From Asterias amurensis (lineage: Eukaryota; Echinodermata; Asteroidea; Forcipulatida; Asteriidae): a stretch of 64,000 bases of DNA. The stretch spans positions 22,738,349 to 22,802,348 of the forward strand of contig NC_092651.1 in the NCBI RefSeq assembly GCF_032118995.1, in the 5' to 3' direction. The position numbers and the translations under genes are program-made. Shown here piece by piece: positions 12,135 through 32,119 of the stretch. The stretch's first letter is position 1. Each line of letters starts with the position of its first letter. A model generated the notes under the pieces. The model did no database searches and had not been told where the DNA came from. It saw nothing but the letters and a program-made list of their open reading frames with translations.

Positions 12135-13097
12135 TTATTGATTCAATCCCTGGTCGGTACCCGGGTACTCGTCCGTTAAATTCAATCGATCCTCCCTCCC
12201 GGCTGCTCGGTAAAACAGCCGCCGCATAGCCTGTTTGAACTTCTTGTATTTGATGGCATAAATGAAGGGATTGATGCAGGAATTCATGGATACCAACGCA
12301 ACGGAGATGATGTAGGTTGTGGTATCGAATGATAACTTACGCCAATCCATATTGTGAAGGAAAAACAGCACTTGGTTGAGTGACCAGCACAGCACGAATG
12401 TAACGAACACGATGAGTAGAGCTTTGAATGTGTTACGTCTGGCCCGTAAGAGCGACTCCCCTCCCCCGTTGCGATTGTCTTGATCGGACACCGTAGGTAC
12501 TATCCTTCGTGCACTTTTTGATATCGCCACAGCTATCCCAACGTACATGTACGACATCAGTGCAAGAGGAATAATGTATTGGAACATGAAGATAATAACG
12601 GCAAGTCCATGACCGTTTGGCTTTCCCACACAACTCCCGTCACTAACTGACCATTGGAACACAACATAGAGTCGAAAGGTCAAGACGAGTATCCAAAGAC
12701 CGGCTAGAATCAAACCGATGGGTTTCTTACCGTGAAAGAGTCTCCCATAGCGGTATGGATGGACTATAGCAAAGTATCTCTCGAAGGTTATAGCTATGAG
12801 GCTGTATGTTGACGCAACGAAGAGCGTGAAGAGGAAGTACCGAGAGTTCCACAGGACGCAGCTCAGCACTCCAGCGATGCCTTGGGGTATCGGGTCAACT
12901 TTAGGGAGGTATGCGTGTGCGAGAATGAAGACTGATCCCAAGAAGTCTATGGTTGCCTGGTGGAGGATCAATGCGTTGGTGTTCGTGTGCATAGAGCGTT
13001 CGAAGATGATGACAAGACTCACAAGACCATTGCCGAGGATACCCAAGACACCAGATAAGGTGTTTATTATAAACAGAGATGTGTTAACTGAACCCAT
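12135..13097 (-). CDS. Rhodopsin-family (class A) GPCR, intronless, 320 aa
   Basis: Seven hydrophobic segments lie at about 8-32, 42-64, 77-103, 126-146, 166-190, 225-248 and 259-282. Class A landmarks are visible: GN at 22-23 (TM1), D51 (TM2), C80 and C156 as the likely extracellular disulfide, ERY at 106-108 in place of DRY, W135 (TM4), P177 and Y185 (TM5), CW at 237-238 (TM6) and NPFIY at 276-280 (TM7). The usual TM6 proline after CW is missing (CWSLN). The N-terminus is only about 7 residues, with one NTS sequon at residue 5, which fits a small-molecule or peptide receptor rather than a large-ectodomain type. The ligand cannot be named. Single-exon rhodopsin-like receptors are greatly expanded in echinoderms (the sea urchin 'surreal' GPCRs), and this could be such an orphan. 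It should signal through G proteins at the plasma membrane. Confidence 0.9.
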   Translation of the reverse strand: MGSVNTSLFIINTLSGVLGILGNGLVSLVIIFERSMHTNTNALILHQATIDFLGSVFILAHAYLPKVDPIPQGIAGVLSCVLWNSRYFLFTLFVASTYSLIAITFERYFAIVHPYRYGRLFHGKKPIGLILAGLWILVLTFRLYVVFQWSVSDGSCVGKPNGHGLAVIIFMFQYIIPLALMSYMYVGIAVAISKSARRIVPTVSDQDNRNGGGESLLRARRNTFKALLIVFVTFVLCWSLNQVLFFLHNMDWRKLSFDTTTYIISVALVSMNSCINPFIYAIKYKKFKQAMRRLFYRAAGREDRLNLTDEYPGTDQGLNQ

Positions 13098-13103
13098 GGC
13101 CTA

Positions 13104-14535
13104 AAAATAGTTAGGGGCAATTAAGCGACGGTTCAGTCTCCTGGCGATGATTAGAGCAAGCTAGTCGAAACGTTGAGACAATAAACTCCCTCCGCAGTAC
13201 TCAAGTTAATACCGATCCACTATTAGCTGGATAATAATAGTCCTAGCCGATTGTCTACCTTCCATCCGGTAAAAAAAAGGACATTTTTTTTCAGATCTGA
13301 GAAGTCTCCCGAGTTCCGAAAATTTGTTTCGCGGAAGAAGAAGAAGATAATATTGCCACACAGTTCTCTAAATAGCACAATCTACCTGGCAAAATAGTCA
13401 CACTGTGTTTACTGCAAATGAAATATATCTTGAAACCTCACCATGCAATGCCTCAAATCCCACAGACGACGGTTATATTCAAATCTAGCATTGGTAAACG
13501 TGTCTCTAAGTGCATCTTGTTCTTGCTCTCTGATTAAACAATACGTTCGTCTGGGTTGTCATGCTCTCGATCCTGCGTTCGGCGAAGCAAGTGGTGTTTG
13601 CAGTTAAATACCACTTAATGTCCGCAGATTTATCGCGTGAGATGTTGCATTGCTGATGATGTTACGTATGCATGAGGAAGAGGCATGTTCAACCTCGAAT
13701 CCGTAAAACCTAATGGTGTTTCAGATTGTGCTCACGATGGACCAATTGCATACGTGCGTTACTTCCCAGGGACCAATCAAATTGCTATCACGTGAACCGT
13801 GAACATTTCGGTCGCTCCTTGTTTTTTGCGTGCACCAGAGATGTGCGAAAGCCATTTCGAGATATGGTTGACATATTAATATTACACTGTATGGCTTGGG
13901 GGTAAATCTGTATGTATACACCCGAACCAAACATTGCACTCATGTATTGTGGCCACCATATCTAAAAAGGCTATTAAATTGAGAGAGTTGTGAGTTTGAG
14001 GGGACATGTTTCCTTTGGTCACGTTGATGTTGTACACCATTGTGCGCAACCCCCCCCCCCCCCAAAAAAAAAAAAAAAAAAAGTGCAGTTCTGGCTTTAC
14101 TTCATTATATTTCGATTTGATGAAGTGCCGTTTGATGAATGTTTCAGTATAGGTGATTTGACCGACTTCGCCTCGTTTCTGTCCTTCAGCCATTCCATTA
14201 TAAACTTTCATTGTGTCTGATAAGTTGCAAAGATCAACCTGTGCCGACAGATTGAGCAGTTGAGTATAATATTCTGATAATTTATGTTGAATGAAAGAGG
14301 CCTACCATTCCAACAGCTTCATCCCATGTACTGCATCTCTTTTGAACTCCTTGCCTGGTGCATGTTTCCCTCCATCCTACATTCTCTAAACTGTTTTAAG
14401 AAGAATATCAATTCCTACCTGCAGCTCCCCTGAGTTAAATAATGCATAAGAGGCGTTTTAAATCAACGATGCAAAAAATGACCTGGAATACCTATCAAAT
14501 CAGTTCAATTACATTTGACTTTAACGTCATATTTA
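13104..14535. other. GPCR upstream region, no gene seen
   Basis: Presumed promoter and upstream flank of the GPCR. A short tract near 13139-13180 (GTCGAAACGTTGAGACAATA) resembles a dispersed repeat. There is a C-run then A-run at 14050-14081. No convincing TATA box or exon. Confidence 0.4.
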
Positions 14536-14828
14536 AAGGATTACACACGTTTTGGTAACTGTCAAAGACCAGTTTAAACGTGATATACCAACACATTGCA
14601 AAAATAAATCTGAAAGCATTTGAACTCAATTGCAAGGAAATGAATGAAGAAGAAAAAAGACCGCACAAATTAATGTGTGCTTTTAGGTGCCCTAAGTCTT
14701 TCTCAGAATTAAACATTAAGTGAGTTACGTTACCTCTTTCTCAAAAACAACGTTACTTCGGAGAGAGTCAGTCTCACAAAACTGTCTGATTGGGCTATTA
14801 GTCATGCGTTTTAACAGTAGCATTGAGC

Positions 14829-15222
14829 TTAAAGGCAGTGGACACTATTGGTAATTACTCAAAATAATGATAATCTTAAAACCTTTTTTGATTACGAGTA
14901 ATGGGGAGAGGTTGATAGTATAAACATTGTGAGAAATAGCTCCCTCTGAAGTGACGTAGTTTTCGAGAAAGAAGTTATTTTCCACGAATTTGATTTCGAG
15001 ACCTCAGATTGAGAATCTGTGGTCTCGAAATCAAACATCTGAAAGCACACAGCTTCGTGTGACCATGGTGCGACAAGGGTGTTTTTCTTTCATTAACATC
15101 TCGCAACTTCGACGACCGATTGAGCTCAAATTTTCACAGATTTGTAATTTTTTGCATATGTTGATTGTTGAGATACACAAAGTGAGAAGACTGAACTGTG
15201 GCAATTACCAATTGTGTCCAGT
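14829..15222. repeat. Foldback element copy, full length
   Basis: From TTAAAGGCAGTGGACACTAT to CAATTGTGTCCAG. It is preceded by a diverged half-copy at about 14536-14780. Confidence 0.85.
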
Positions 15223-15805
15223 ATGTTATGCATGCTAGCGTAATACTCGAAATTGCCTGATAGGGCCATTAAAGACATGCAATAGGTTTTGGTAATGAGT
15301 TTTTACAGTTCAATTCAATTCGTAAAGGTTATTCCATACTCTTTTTCAATAATAGTTCAGTACAAGAAATTACCACTTACACAGAAAGGTAACAAAATCA
15401 AAAGTGCATATTATCAGGTATACAAAAATAACATAATGTTACAGTCATTGAACTTATGCCTTCGCTGCGTACAACTCAAATAATAATATTGTCTGATTAA
15501 AAGTGATTGATCTTTGTCCGAATCGTGAGCCAATATCAATAACCATGTCACATCTAATTTGATATCACATTTATTTGTTCCCTATATAGACTCTGATAAT
15601 ACGCTTTATTTGAAACTGCTTAAGTGGATCCAGGAAGTGAAAGATGTGTTTTGTTTGATTCTGCTGAGGGTCAAACTTAGAATGTGGACAAAAATAATTA
15701 CCAAAGTTCTTTGATTTCCAATGAATAAAAGTAATAAATCCTCACATTTGTTTTCAAATATATCATATGTGAAAACAAATATGAAAACAAAATCTTTGTT
15801 AGATT

Positions 15806-16111
15806 TAAAGGATTTGGACACTGTTAGTAATTACTCAAAATAATTATTCGATTAAAACCTTTCTTGGTAACGAGTAATAGGGAGAGGGTTGGTGGTATAA
15901 ATAAATTGATTTAGAATTTGAGGTCTCGAAATCTAGCGTTTGAAAGCCACAACTTCGTGTGACAAGGGTGCTTTTTCTTGCATTGTTATCTCGCAACTTC
16001 GACAACCGATTGAGCTCATAGTTTCGCAGGTTTGTTATTTTATGCATATGTTGAGATACATCAAATGAGAAGACTGGTTCTTTGACAATTACTAATGTCC
16101 AGTGTCTTTAA
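15806..16111. repeat. Foldback element copy with internal deletion
   Basis: From AAAGGATTTGGACACTG to AATGTCCAGTGTCTTTAA. About 100 bp around the left hairpin arm are missing. Confidence 0.75.
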
Positions 16112-16358
16112 GATTACACACAACAACTTAAACTTGATACACTGGGAGTAGTATTTACTTGGTTGATGGAATGGGATTACATATAGCTTAGAAATTGTAA
16201 CTTTATATGTAGGATTAAAGAATCATGAAATGCACTTAGGGTTTTGTTTCCAAGGTTGAAGGGGAATGAAGGAATCATACTCTACCCATAAAATTAAAGG
16301 AATATTACAACCGAATATGTTGCTTGAAGACCAACATAATGGCACATCTTTGCCACTT

Positions 16359-16560
16359 AAGCCCGGTTCATACTTCCTGCGAATGCAAATGCGAAGCGAA
16401 TGTGACGTGAACTTGACGTCACAACCCTCCTTTTGCAGCGATAAATTACTCGCAAGTGGGTTGAGCAAGGTTAAACTGCATGCTGCGAATAATTCGTTGT
16501 GAATTTGTGACGTCAACATTCGTATCGCATTCGCATTCGCAGGAAGTATGAAACGGGCTT
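16359..16560. mobile_element. MITE with AAGCCCGGTTCATACTTCC ends (copy 1)
   Basis: Terminal inverted repeats of about 35 bp are rich in GCGAATGCGAA. TGACGTCA-type motifs lie inside each arm. About 200 bp, non-coding. Confidence 0.75.
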
Positions 16561-17313
16561 CATGCGAAAGTTTTTAATCGATACAGACATTGGTAGCTGA
16601 CGTGGTAAGAAGTATACGACAGCTTTGGATGGTATACTGCATTTTGAGAAACTTAATTATAAAATGAAACTAACATTTCGGGGGAAAGCACAAATACATT
16701 ATGCAACTTTGCCATCATTTTTATGGTCCAGCCACATTATTTTATTAGCATCCACAATAGCGTATAACTCTTCTGGCGCTAGTTGTGAATATAAATCTGT
16801 TTCAGATATATTGCCTACTTGCGGGATAATGTACAATTTATTTGTTAAACGCTGGACGACGTCACCATGAAGTCATTTGTTTGGGCGTTTTGTAGTGTGT
16901 ACAAAAACCATGGCTCTAATAAAAGCTAGACATTTATCCAGTTCATATATCTGTACAATTGGAAGTTTCACAGTCACCTTGACAAAATGTGCACTGGGTT
17001 ACAGTTATTGTTTGGTTTGTAATGTTTGTTTCGAGCGCCTCGGGCGACTGGTAGGCGTGTTCTGCGTTATATAACGATAATAGGGAGGCTTAGCTGCACG
17101 TAACGTGGGCAAAAAACGTGAGAAATAATGAGATGTCGTTTCTAACTTAGTGACGTCGCCACTTTAGGCTTATTGCATGTTCACGTATGGCGTTGGCACG
17201 TTTCACGTACCTGACGTGAAAAGTGGTTACTTCACGTATTCATAAAACGTGAGATTTTTACAACAAAATATTTTACATGTTCACGTTTACGTTTTTCTCA
17301 AATAACGTGCAGC

Positions 17314-17702
17314 TTAAAGGAACACGTTGCCTTGGATCGGTCGAGTTGGTCTTTGAAAAGCGTTCTGTAACCGTTTGTTGTAAAATCGATATGGTTAGAA
17401 AGACGTTGTAAAAGTAGAATACAATGAGCTACACAAATATGCCTCGAAATTGCGTGGTTTTCTTTTTACTTCGTCGACAAACACGGTCGGCCATTTATGG
17501 GAGTCAAAGTTTTGACTCCCATAAATGGCCGACCGTGTTATTTCGCGACGTAAAATGAAAATCGTGCAATTTTGAGTGATACTTGTGTGGATCATTATAT
17601 TCTACTTTTAAAACATCTTACTAACTATATGCATTTCATAACAAACGGTTTCAAACGCTTTTCATAGACCAACTCGTCCGATCCAAGGCAACGTGTTCCT
17701 TT
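17314..17702. mobile_element. Palindromic MITE with AAAGGAACACGTTGCCTTGG ends (copy 1)
   Basis: The left end and its complement (CCAAGGCAACGTGTTCCTTT) enclose a ~390 bp near-palindrome. The tip is a long perfect hairpin around GGGAGTCAAAG/TTTTGACTCCC at about 17480-17545. Confidence 0.85.
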
Positions 17703-18184
17703 AATCTCCCGCTTATTACTAAGATTTGTCGCATGACTGTCTGCAATGGTTTAATATTGTTCATGAATGAATGCACTTTCGGGGTCTACATACACTATTG
17801 AGTACATTTGGATTTTTGATAGCTGCCACAAGTACATGCCAAGGTCTTGTTTTCCTTAACAATTTGTGTGCGACATTGTAGTTCAACAGTTATTATGCGA
17901 CAGAGAGCCTTATGTTAACTACTACAATTTATTTTGAACGAAAGGAAAACAAACCAAATTGCCTCTAGCGATGACGCAGGAATAAACATGGGAGCTCTGA
18001 CCAGAACGGTAACAAACAAAAACCTTGAGATTTTATTTTTATTTCCTTTTATAAGGGTCCCCCTTTTTGGGGTGACACACACTTTCATTCTTTTGAATTA
18101 AAAACATCTTTTATAATATCCTGTTTCGAAGCCCAATAGAGGGCGCGTTTCTGAATTTCTGTTGATATCTCCCCCAGATAACAT

Positions 18185-18572
18185 TCATACATTGGGCCAA
18201 CGTTGGTGTTTGGTCGGCACCGTTGGCATTGGAATTGTGTCAGCTTTTTTGCGTTGGCCCCATGTTGGCACTACGTCGCCACGATCGACATTGGCACTAT
18301 GTTTGGTTCTGACATTGGGCCAACGTTGGCTGTAGGTCGGCAGAATCACGTTGGTTTTACATTGGCAATCAATGTTGAGCCAACGTTGGTTTTTAGTAAT
18401 TAAACAATATTCGGCATTGTGTTGGTATCCGAGGTCGGCATTACCACATTTGTTTTTTTCCTTTTGGCGATCAATGATGAGCCAACGTTGGTTAATAGTG
18501 CCAGGGACATCAATATCGGCATTGTGTTGGTTTCCGACGAAATACCAATGTTGGATCTAGGTCGGCACTACC
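18185..18572. repeat. Degenerate array of CCAACGTTGG palindromes
   Basis: The 10 bp palindrome CCAACGTTGG recurs at about 18197, 18316, 18381 and 18482, with many GTTGGC/GTCGGCA variants between. It looks like a decayed short-period tandem array. Confidence 0.6.
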
Positions 18573-18576
18573 ACAT

Positions 18577-19012
18577 TACCACACCGGTGTGGCGGTTTCA
18601 GTCTTTCGCCGTATTCAGTTTTCTGGGTGACTTTGCCGGACATTTCAGCACGTTGTTCGAACGGTTTTAGCTTTCCGGCGTGTTCAGTTTTCCGTGTGAC
18701 GTAGTCCTGGCGAGTACTGTAGTTCTCTCAGTGACCCCAATTTGTTTCTATGTTACAGCATTACGATTCTTTTCTGTTTAGTCACATTCTCTTGCCCCAT
18801 CTTTCGTATTCATGCGAACAACTTCAAGCATGTCACACTGCTTGTATAAAAAACAAACCCCATTTCCTATTTAAGATAATAAAGGTTTGTTTTACTACTT
18901 TCGCTTGCTGAGCGCAGGCATCGCGTGACGTAATGTTAGCGTATTTAGTCATTCGGAAAAGTGAACACGGCGGAAAGTTGAAACCGCCACACCGGCACTC
19001 GTTGCCGCGCCA
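18577..19012. mobile_element. Inverted-repeat element with GTGTGGCGGTTTC ends (copy 1)
   Basis: Left end CCGGTGTGGCGGTTTCAGTC and right end GAAACCGCCACACCGG, about 435 bp. It is the same family as the element at 55716, with no coding capacity. It sits within the CCAACGTTGG-rich region. Confidence 0.75.
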
Positions 19013-19689
19013 ACATAGGTTATTAGTGGGAAAGCAATAACGGCTTGTATTGGAGACGTAGGACCAGGGTTTGCTCTAGGTTGGCAACGTTTGGGTTCAG
19101 TGTTGAGAGAATGTTGGTAGCATTAAAGCTTATTCATTGGATCAACGATGGTTTAAAGTCCATTACATTGGCCTTGGCAACGATAGCAATTGACCAAAAC
19201 TGTTGAGGTCGGCGTTATGCCAGTTTATAGCATTTTGTTTGCTATAATTTTTTTAATTAAATTATTGTTTAGTTATTTTAAAATGTCTTCGCAGCATACC
19301 GCTGAATTGCAACATAATTCAAAATATTTAAAAATATTACAATAACTATTAACTAGACACTCGGTGTTTGTGCACAAACACAAAGCTGTTTCGTGCTCTT
19401 TTGCTTCGATTGTAGTTGGTCTGGTTTCAAGAAATAACAGTTTTGGTCTTTGCCAAAAGAGTCTATAATAACTGAACAAAAGTTTGAAAATCGGTTGTAT
19501 GTTCTTAAGTTATGGCCCCACTTCCGGTTGACCCGGAAGTTAGGGTCAACATAGGGTCAAAATTATCCAAGGCGAATCTCCAATGCCCAAGGAGTCTCCC
19601 AGCAAACTTTTATTTTTTGCTCGATACTGGCATTTACATTTAAAACATTGCGTTTAATCGGCCCAGTACAGTTACCATAACTCACCATG

Positions 19690-20100
19690 TATAGGCCCAA
19701 TCATGCCGATGCTGACACATCTTTATTGGGCCATTACAGTCATGTAACTATTGACCCAGAATTGGCCCGTTATCTGGACAGATATGGCCCACTGCTGGCA
19801 GAAGAAGGTTGACCCAATACTCTTTGCACAGGCCCAATAACGCTCGCGCCGATGCCGGCACTGAATCTGTTTTTGGCCATTATAGCTTGGCAATATTTGG
19901 CCAGCTACTGGCCAGATAATGCCACAGCCGGCAGAAGGTTGGCCAAAATACTTTTTGCACAGTAACAGTGCCATAACTCACCCAGTAGGTCTAAAGGCCC
20001 AATAACGTTCATGATGATCCTGACACTTCTGTATTGGGCCAACACAGTATGCCACTATTGGCCCACAATTGGCCCGTTACTGGCCAGATTGTTCAGTGTG
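19690..20100. repeat. Degenerate GGCCCAATA/TTGGCCC array
   Basis: Many variants of GGCCCAATA and TTGGCCCGTTA are repeated at irregular short spacing, related in motif to the array at 18185. Blocks such as 'cagaaggttg' recur about 110 bp apart. Confidence 0.55.
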
Positions 20101-20499
20101 TAATTAATACGTTAATTAATTAAACCTTCTTCTAATTGCACTCTTAAACATATATATACACATGTGATTCTACTACTAGTAAAACACACAATACAAGCAG
20201 CCTACAGCCTAATATGCATCATACTAAGCACCGAGTGATATAAGTAGAATTAAACTTCCGTGGAATTTGTACCCATGGTTGTGATATTGATTATCAGTTA
20301 TTCCAAATTATTACATTATTGCAATCAAGATTTATACAAATAAAAAAAGGCTCGTCAATTTTGGCAACAAAATCCCAAAAGTAGAATTAAACTGTCAGTT
20401 TTTATTTGTTTTCACAATTTTAAGCCTTCTTGTGGCACAGCTTTGACACCCTGCCTTGAAAATTGCATATTATGACCTATGTCGGTTCAATGCCGGCCC

Positions 20500-20775
20500 A
20501 AGGGTGCGTCGTTACAAAATCAGTATTGGCACAGAAATGGTTTTTTATACCATTATTTGCCAAAATGGTGTGCCGCTTCGAAACCAGTATTGGCCCAGAA
20601 AAAGTTGTTCATACCATTTTGCCAAAATGGCGTGGCGCTAAAACTAAAAACAAAGTATTGGCCCATAAAAGATGTTCTATAGTGCAACTACAAATCCAGT
20701 ATTGGCCCAATAGATGGTTTATACAATTTTGCCAAAATGGTGTGCCACCAAAAAACAGTAGCCAGATGCCAGAAA
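20500..20775. repeat. Minisatellite, ~60 bp unit (block 1)
   Basis: Four or five diverged copies of a unit containing CCAGTATTGGCCCA and TTTTGCCAAAATGGTGTGCC. A separating stretch (20776-21165) lacks the motif before the array resumes. Confidence 0.75.
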
Positions 20776-21164
20776 GTTAAACTTTCATTATCAGACGAAA
20801 ATTCAACCAGCATTTTAACTGGTCAGTTTTGAATAATCAATTAAAAATGCAAAAAAGTATATCCCCCAAATATATTAAATTTAAATGAAATTACTTTGCA
20901 AAAAAAAGTCCATTACAATAAAGGGTAGTTGTCCATGATAAAAACAATTACAATTCAAAAACAGTAGCAATGAATTAATTAATTTAAAAGTGCTATGTAA
21001 AACCAATCAGTATAATAAAGGAGGTATACTATTTAGCACAAAATATTTTTTTAAATAGAATTCGGTTTCTCGAAATGCCGGTACCATCAGGTGAAATAAC
21101 TTGCATAGCCTAATTCCTATTTAAATATCAAGTTGGCGCAGTAATTAGGACATATTTTCTTTAC

Positions 21165-21690
21165 CGTTTTGCCAAAACCAGTATTGGGATGATTGAAACA
21201 AGTTTTTTATATGATACCATTTTGACAAAAATGGTGTGCAGCTACAAAACCAGTATTGGCTCAATGAGAGGTTTTCTGCCTGTTTTCCCAAACGGTGTGC
21301 CGCAAAACCAGTATTGGACCACTGCAGATTTTCTACCACTTTCCCAAAATGGTGCACCGCTACAAAACCAGCATTGACCCATTAAATGTTCATCATTTTG
21401 CCAAAATTGTGTGCCAACACAAATCCAGTATTAGCCCAGAAAAAGTTGTCTACCATTTTGCCCGAAATGGTGTACCTTCCCAAGGCCAGTATTGCCCCAG
21501 TTTAGGTTTTCTATCACTTCGCCAAATTGGTGTGCCGCAACAAAACCAGTTTTGGCCAAGTACAGGCAAACCTCCGTCCTAAAAAACAGTTTGCCTCTAT
21601 AACACCGACATTGGCCCAGTGCAGGCACCTTACTAGCAATGACATGGCGCTTGACCGGAAGAAGGCCAACACTAGCCCAGTTGTGGCTCA
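21165..21690. repeat. Minisatellite, ~60 bp unit (block 2)
   Basis: About eight or nine further copies of the CCAGTATTGGCCCA unit (near 21178, 21250, 21307, 21367, 21426, 21486, 21546, 21607, 21670). The overlapping open frames on both strands are by-products of the repeat. Confidence 0.8.
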
Positions 21691-21868
21691 TTATTATCAT
21701 CATACTTCTTGAGATATGGCGCTGCTAAGAACTAATTAAATATGCAAATGAAGATCACATGGTTAATGAATTAAGAAAAAAAACTACATTAAGAGTAAAG
21801 CTTATATTTCAAACTTCATTTTTATATATGATAATTTAACTCTTTTATCTTACTTAAGGATATTAGGC

Positions 21869-22526
21869 TTAAAGACACTGGACACAATTGATAATAAAAA
21901 TTGTAAAATACCAGTCATCCCACTTGGCGTTTCTCAACATATGCTTAAAAAACAAACCTGTGAAAACTTGAGCTCAATCGGTCGTCCAAGTTGCGAGATA
22001 ATAATGAAAGAAAAAACACCCTTGTCACACGAAGTTGTGCGCTTTCAGATGCTCGATTTCGAGACCTCAAATTCTAAATCTGAGGTCTCGGAATCAAATT
22101 CGTGGAAAATTGCTTCTTTCTCGAAAAACTACATTACTTCAGAGGGAGCCGTTTCTCACAATGTTTTATACTATCCTGGCCTGCTTGAAATGGCCTTACC
22201 CAATTTACCCTCATCCCTCATCTATTCTTCACATGTTCCTTGTTGTATCCAAACTTTCTGTCAGTCATCTTCATTCAGAACCAGTGCTTTAGTTGCCATT
22301 ATTTAGCATGTACATGTATGCCTTCATGTAGTTCTGTTCAACATATTTTTTTTCATTCTTCTGTTATCTTATTTGCAAATACATGTATTGTTATTGTTCT
22401 TTGTGAAATGACCGAATAAATAATAATAACAATAATAACTATCCGCAGCTCTCCATTGCTCGTTACCAAGTAAGGTTGTATGCTAATTATTATTTTAAGT
22501 AATTACCATAGTGTCCACTACCTTAA
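21869..22526. repeat. Foldback element copy split by a LINE tail
   Basis: From AAAGACACTGGACACAATTG to GTGTCCACTACCTTAA. It is interrupted after TTTTATACTATC by about 265 bp and resumes at ACTATCCGCAGCTCTCC. Confidence 0.85.
22173..22438 (+). mobile_element. 5'-truncated non-LTR retrotransposon 3' end
   Basis: Non-coding insertion ending in AATAATAATAACAATAATAA, flanked by the target duplication ACTATC. The polarity, truncation and simple-repeat tail fit a CR1/L2-like LINE or a SINE using its tail. Confidence 0.65.
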
Positions 22527-22529
22527 ACA

Positions 22530-22894
22530 GCAAATTTTCCACGTGATGTTCAGTTTAAGCAAACGACAGCTGAATACCAGTACCAAGCATGGATTGTGTC
22601 GTTGTACTGATTAGATAGTCACATAGCATAGCTCAATAAGGTCGTTGTAAAGCCTAATGGACAATCTAGCAAAAATGGATTTCAAAATAATACGACACCT
22701 TTGGTAATTCACAATCACAGCTTTCGTGAATTGCACAAACTTGTTGGGAGGTTGACATACAGAGTGTATCTCTGAAACAAATGCATTGCTTAGTGTTGAG
22801 AATTTCAAAATCGAAAAACAGCGCCTTCACTTTACGGGGAAATGGCTTTATCTCAAAATTTTGAAAACATTGACTGGCAGCCTTTCACCCAAAT
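22530..22894 (+). promoter_or_regulatory. Presumed 5' flank of the hemocyanin/PPO gene
   Basis: 365 bp between a foldback element and the chosen ATG. No clear TATA box or binding site is recognised. A pyrimidine-poor acceptor-like CAG at 22877-22879 may mark an upstream 5'UTR exon. Confidence 0.3.
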
Positions 22895-31490
<8,596 letters not shown>

Positions 31491-31525
31491 TGTGGATCCC
31501 AAAACACCATGTTTGATATTTGATC

Positions 31526-31822
31526 TTAAAGGCAGTGGACCCTAATGGTAATTACTCAAAATAATTATTAGCATAAAACCTTACCTGCATGGTAATGAGT
31601 AATGGGGAGAGGTTGATGGTATAAAACACTGTGAGAAACGGCTCCCTCTGAAGTGACATAGTGTTCGAGAAAGAAGTAATTTTCCACGAATTTGATTTCA
31701 ACACCTCAGATTTAGAGTTTGAGGTCTCGAAATCAACCATCTAAACGCATACAACTTCGTGTGAAAAGGGTGGTTTTTTTTTCATTATTATCTCGCAACT
31801 TCGACGACCAATTGAGAATATT
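31526..31822. repeat. Foldback element copy in the hemocyanin/PPO 3' region
   Basis: From TTAAAGGCAGTGGACCCTAA to GACCAATTGAG, where it breaks off. It starts 36 bp past the stop codon, so it is probably transcribed in the 3' UTR. Confidence 0.8.
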
Positions 31823-32081
31823 TTTTTCCTACATTAAATTAGAATGATTTATTGAAAAGCAACCAACTAGTAATTTGTTATGCTGTTTTCTTTAGGGGTC
31901 GAAATAACACATCTCTGTGGTGATAGTGTTTTATTTTCAACTTTTTTTTTTTTTTTTTTGGGGGGGGGGGGTATGTTACTCCTCGGTTTGTTGTCTAATT
32001 TTCAGTTTTCATATTTTTATATATTTCTACTAAAAATGCACTAAAAATGTTACTGAATGTATTTTTATGCTAAATGTGTTT

Positions 32082-32115
32082 AATAAATGTATGTTATGTG
32101 ATACGCCTGAATAAA
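32082..32115 (+). terminator. Candidate polyadenylation signals, hemocyanin/PPO gene
   Basis: AATAAA hexamers at 32082-32087 and 32110-32115, about 600 bp after the stop. The second is followed by a short ATT run and might instead belong to a retroelement tail. Confidence 0.35.
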
Positions 32116-32119
32116 GTAG

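Noticed and set aside
20463..21703. Overlapping open frames on both strands in the 20.5-21.7 kb array
   Set aside because: They follow the ~60 bp tandem unit and recur in several frames; by-products of the repeat.
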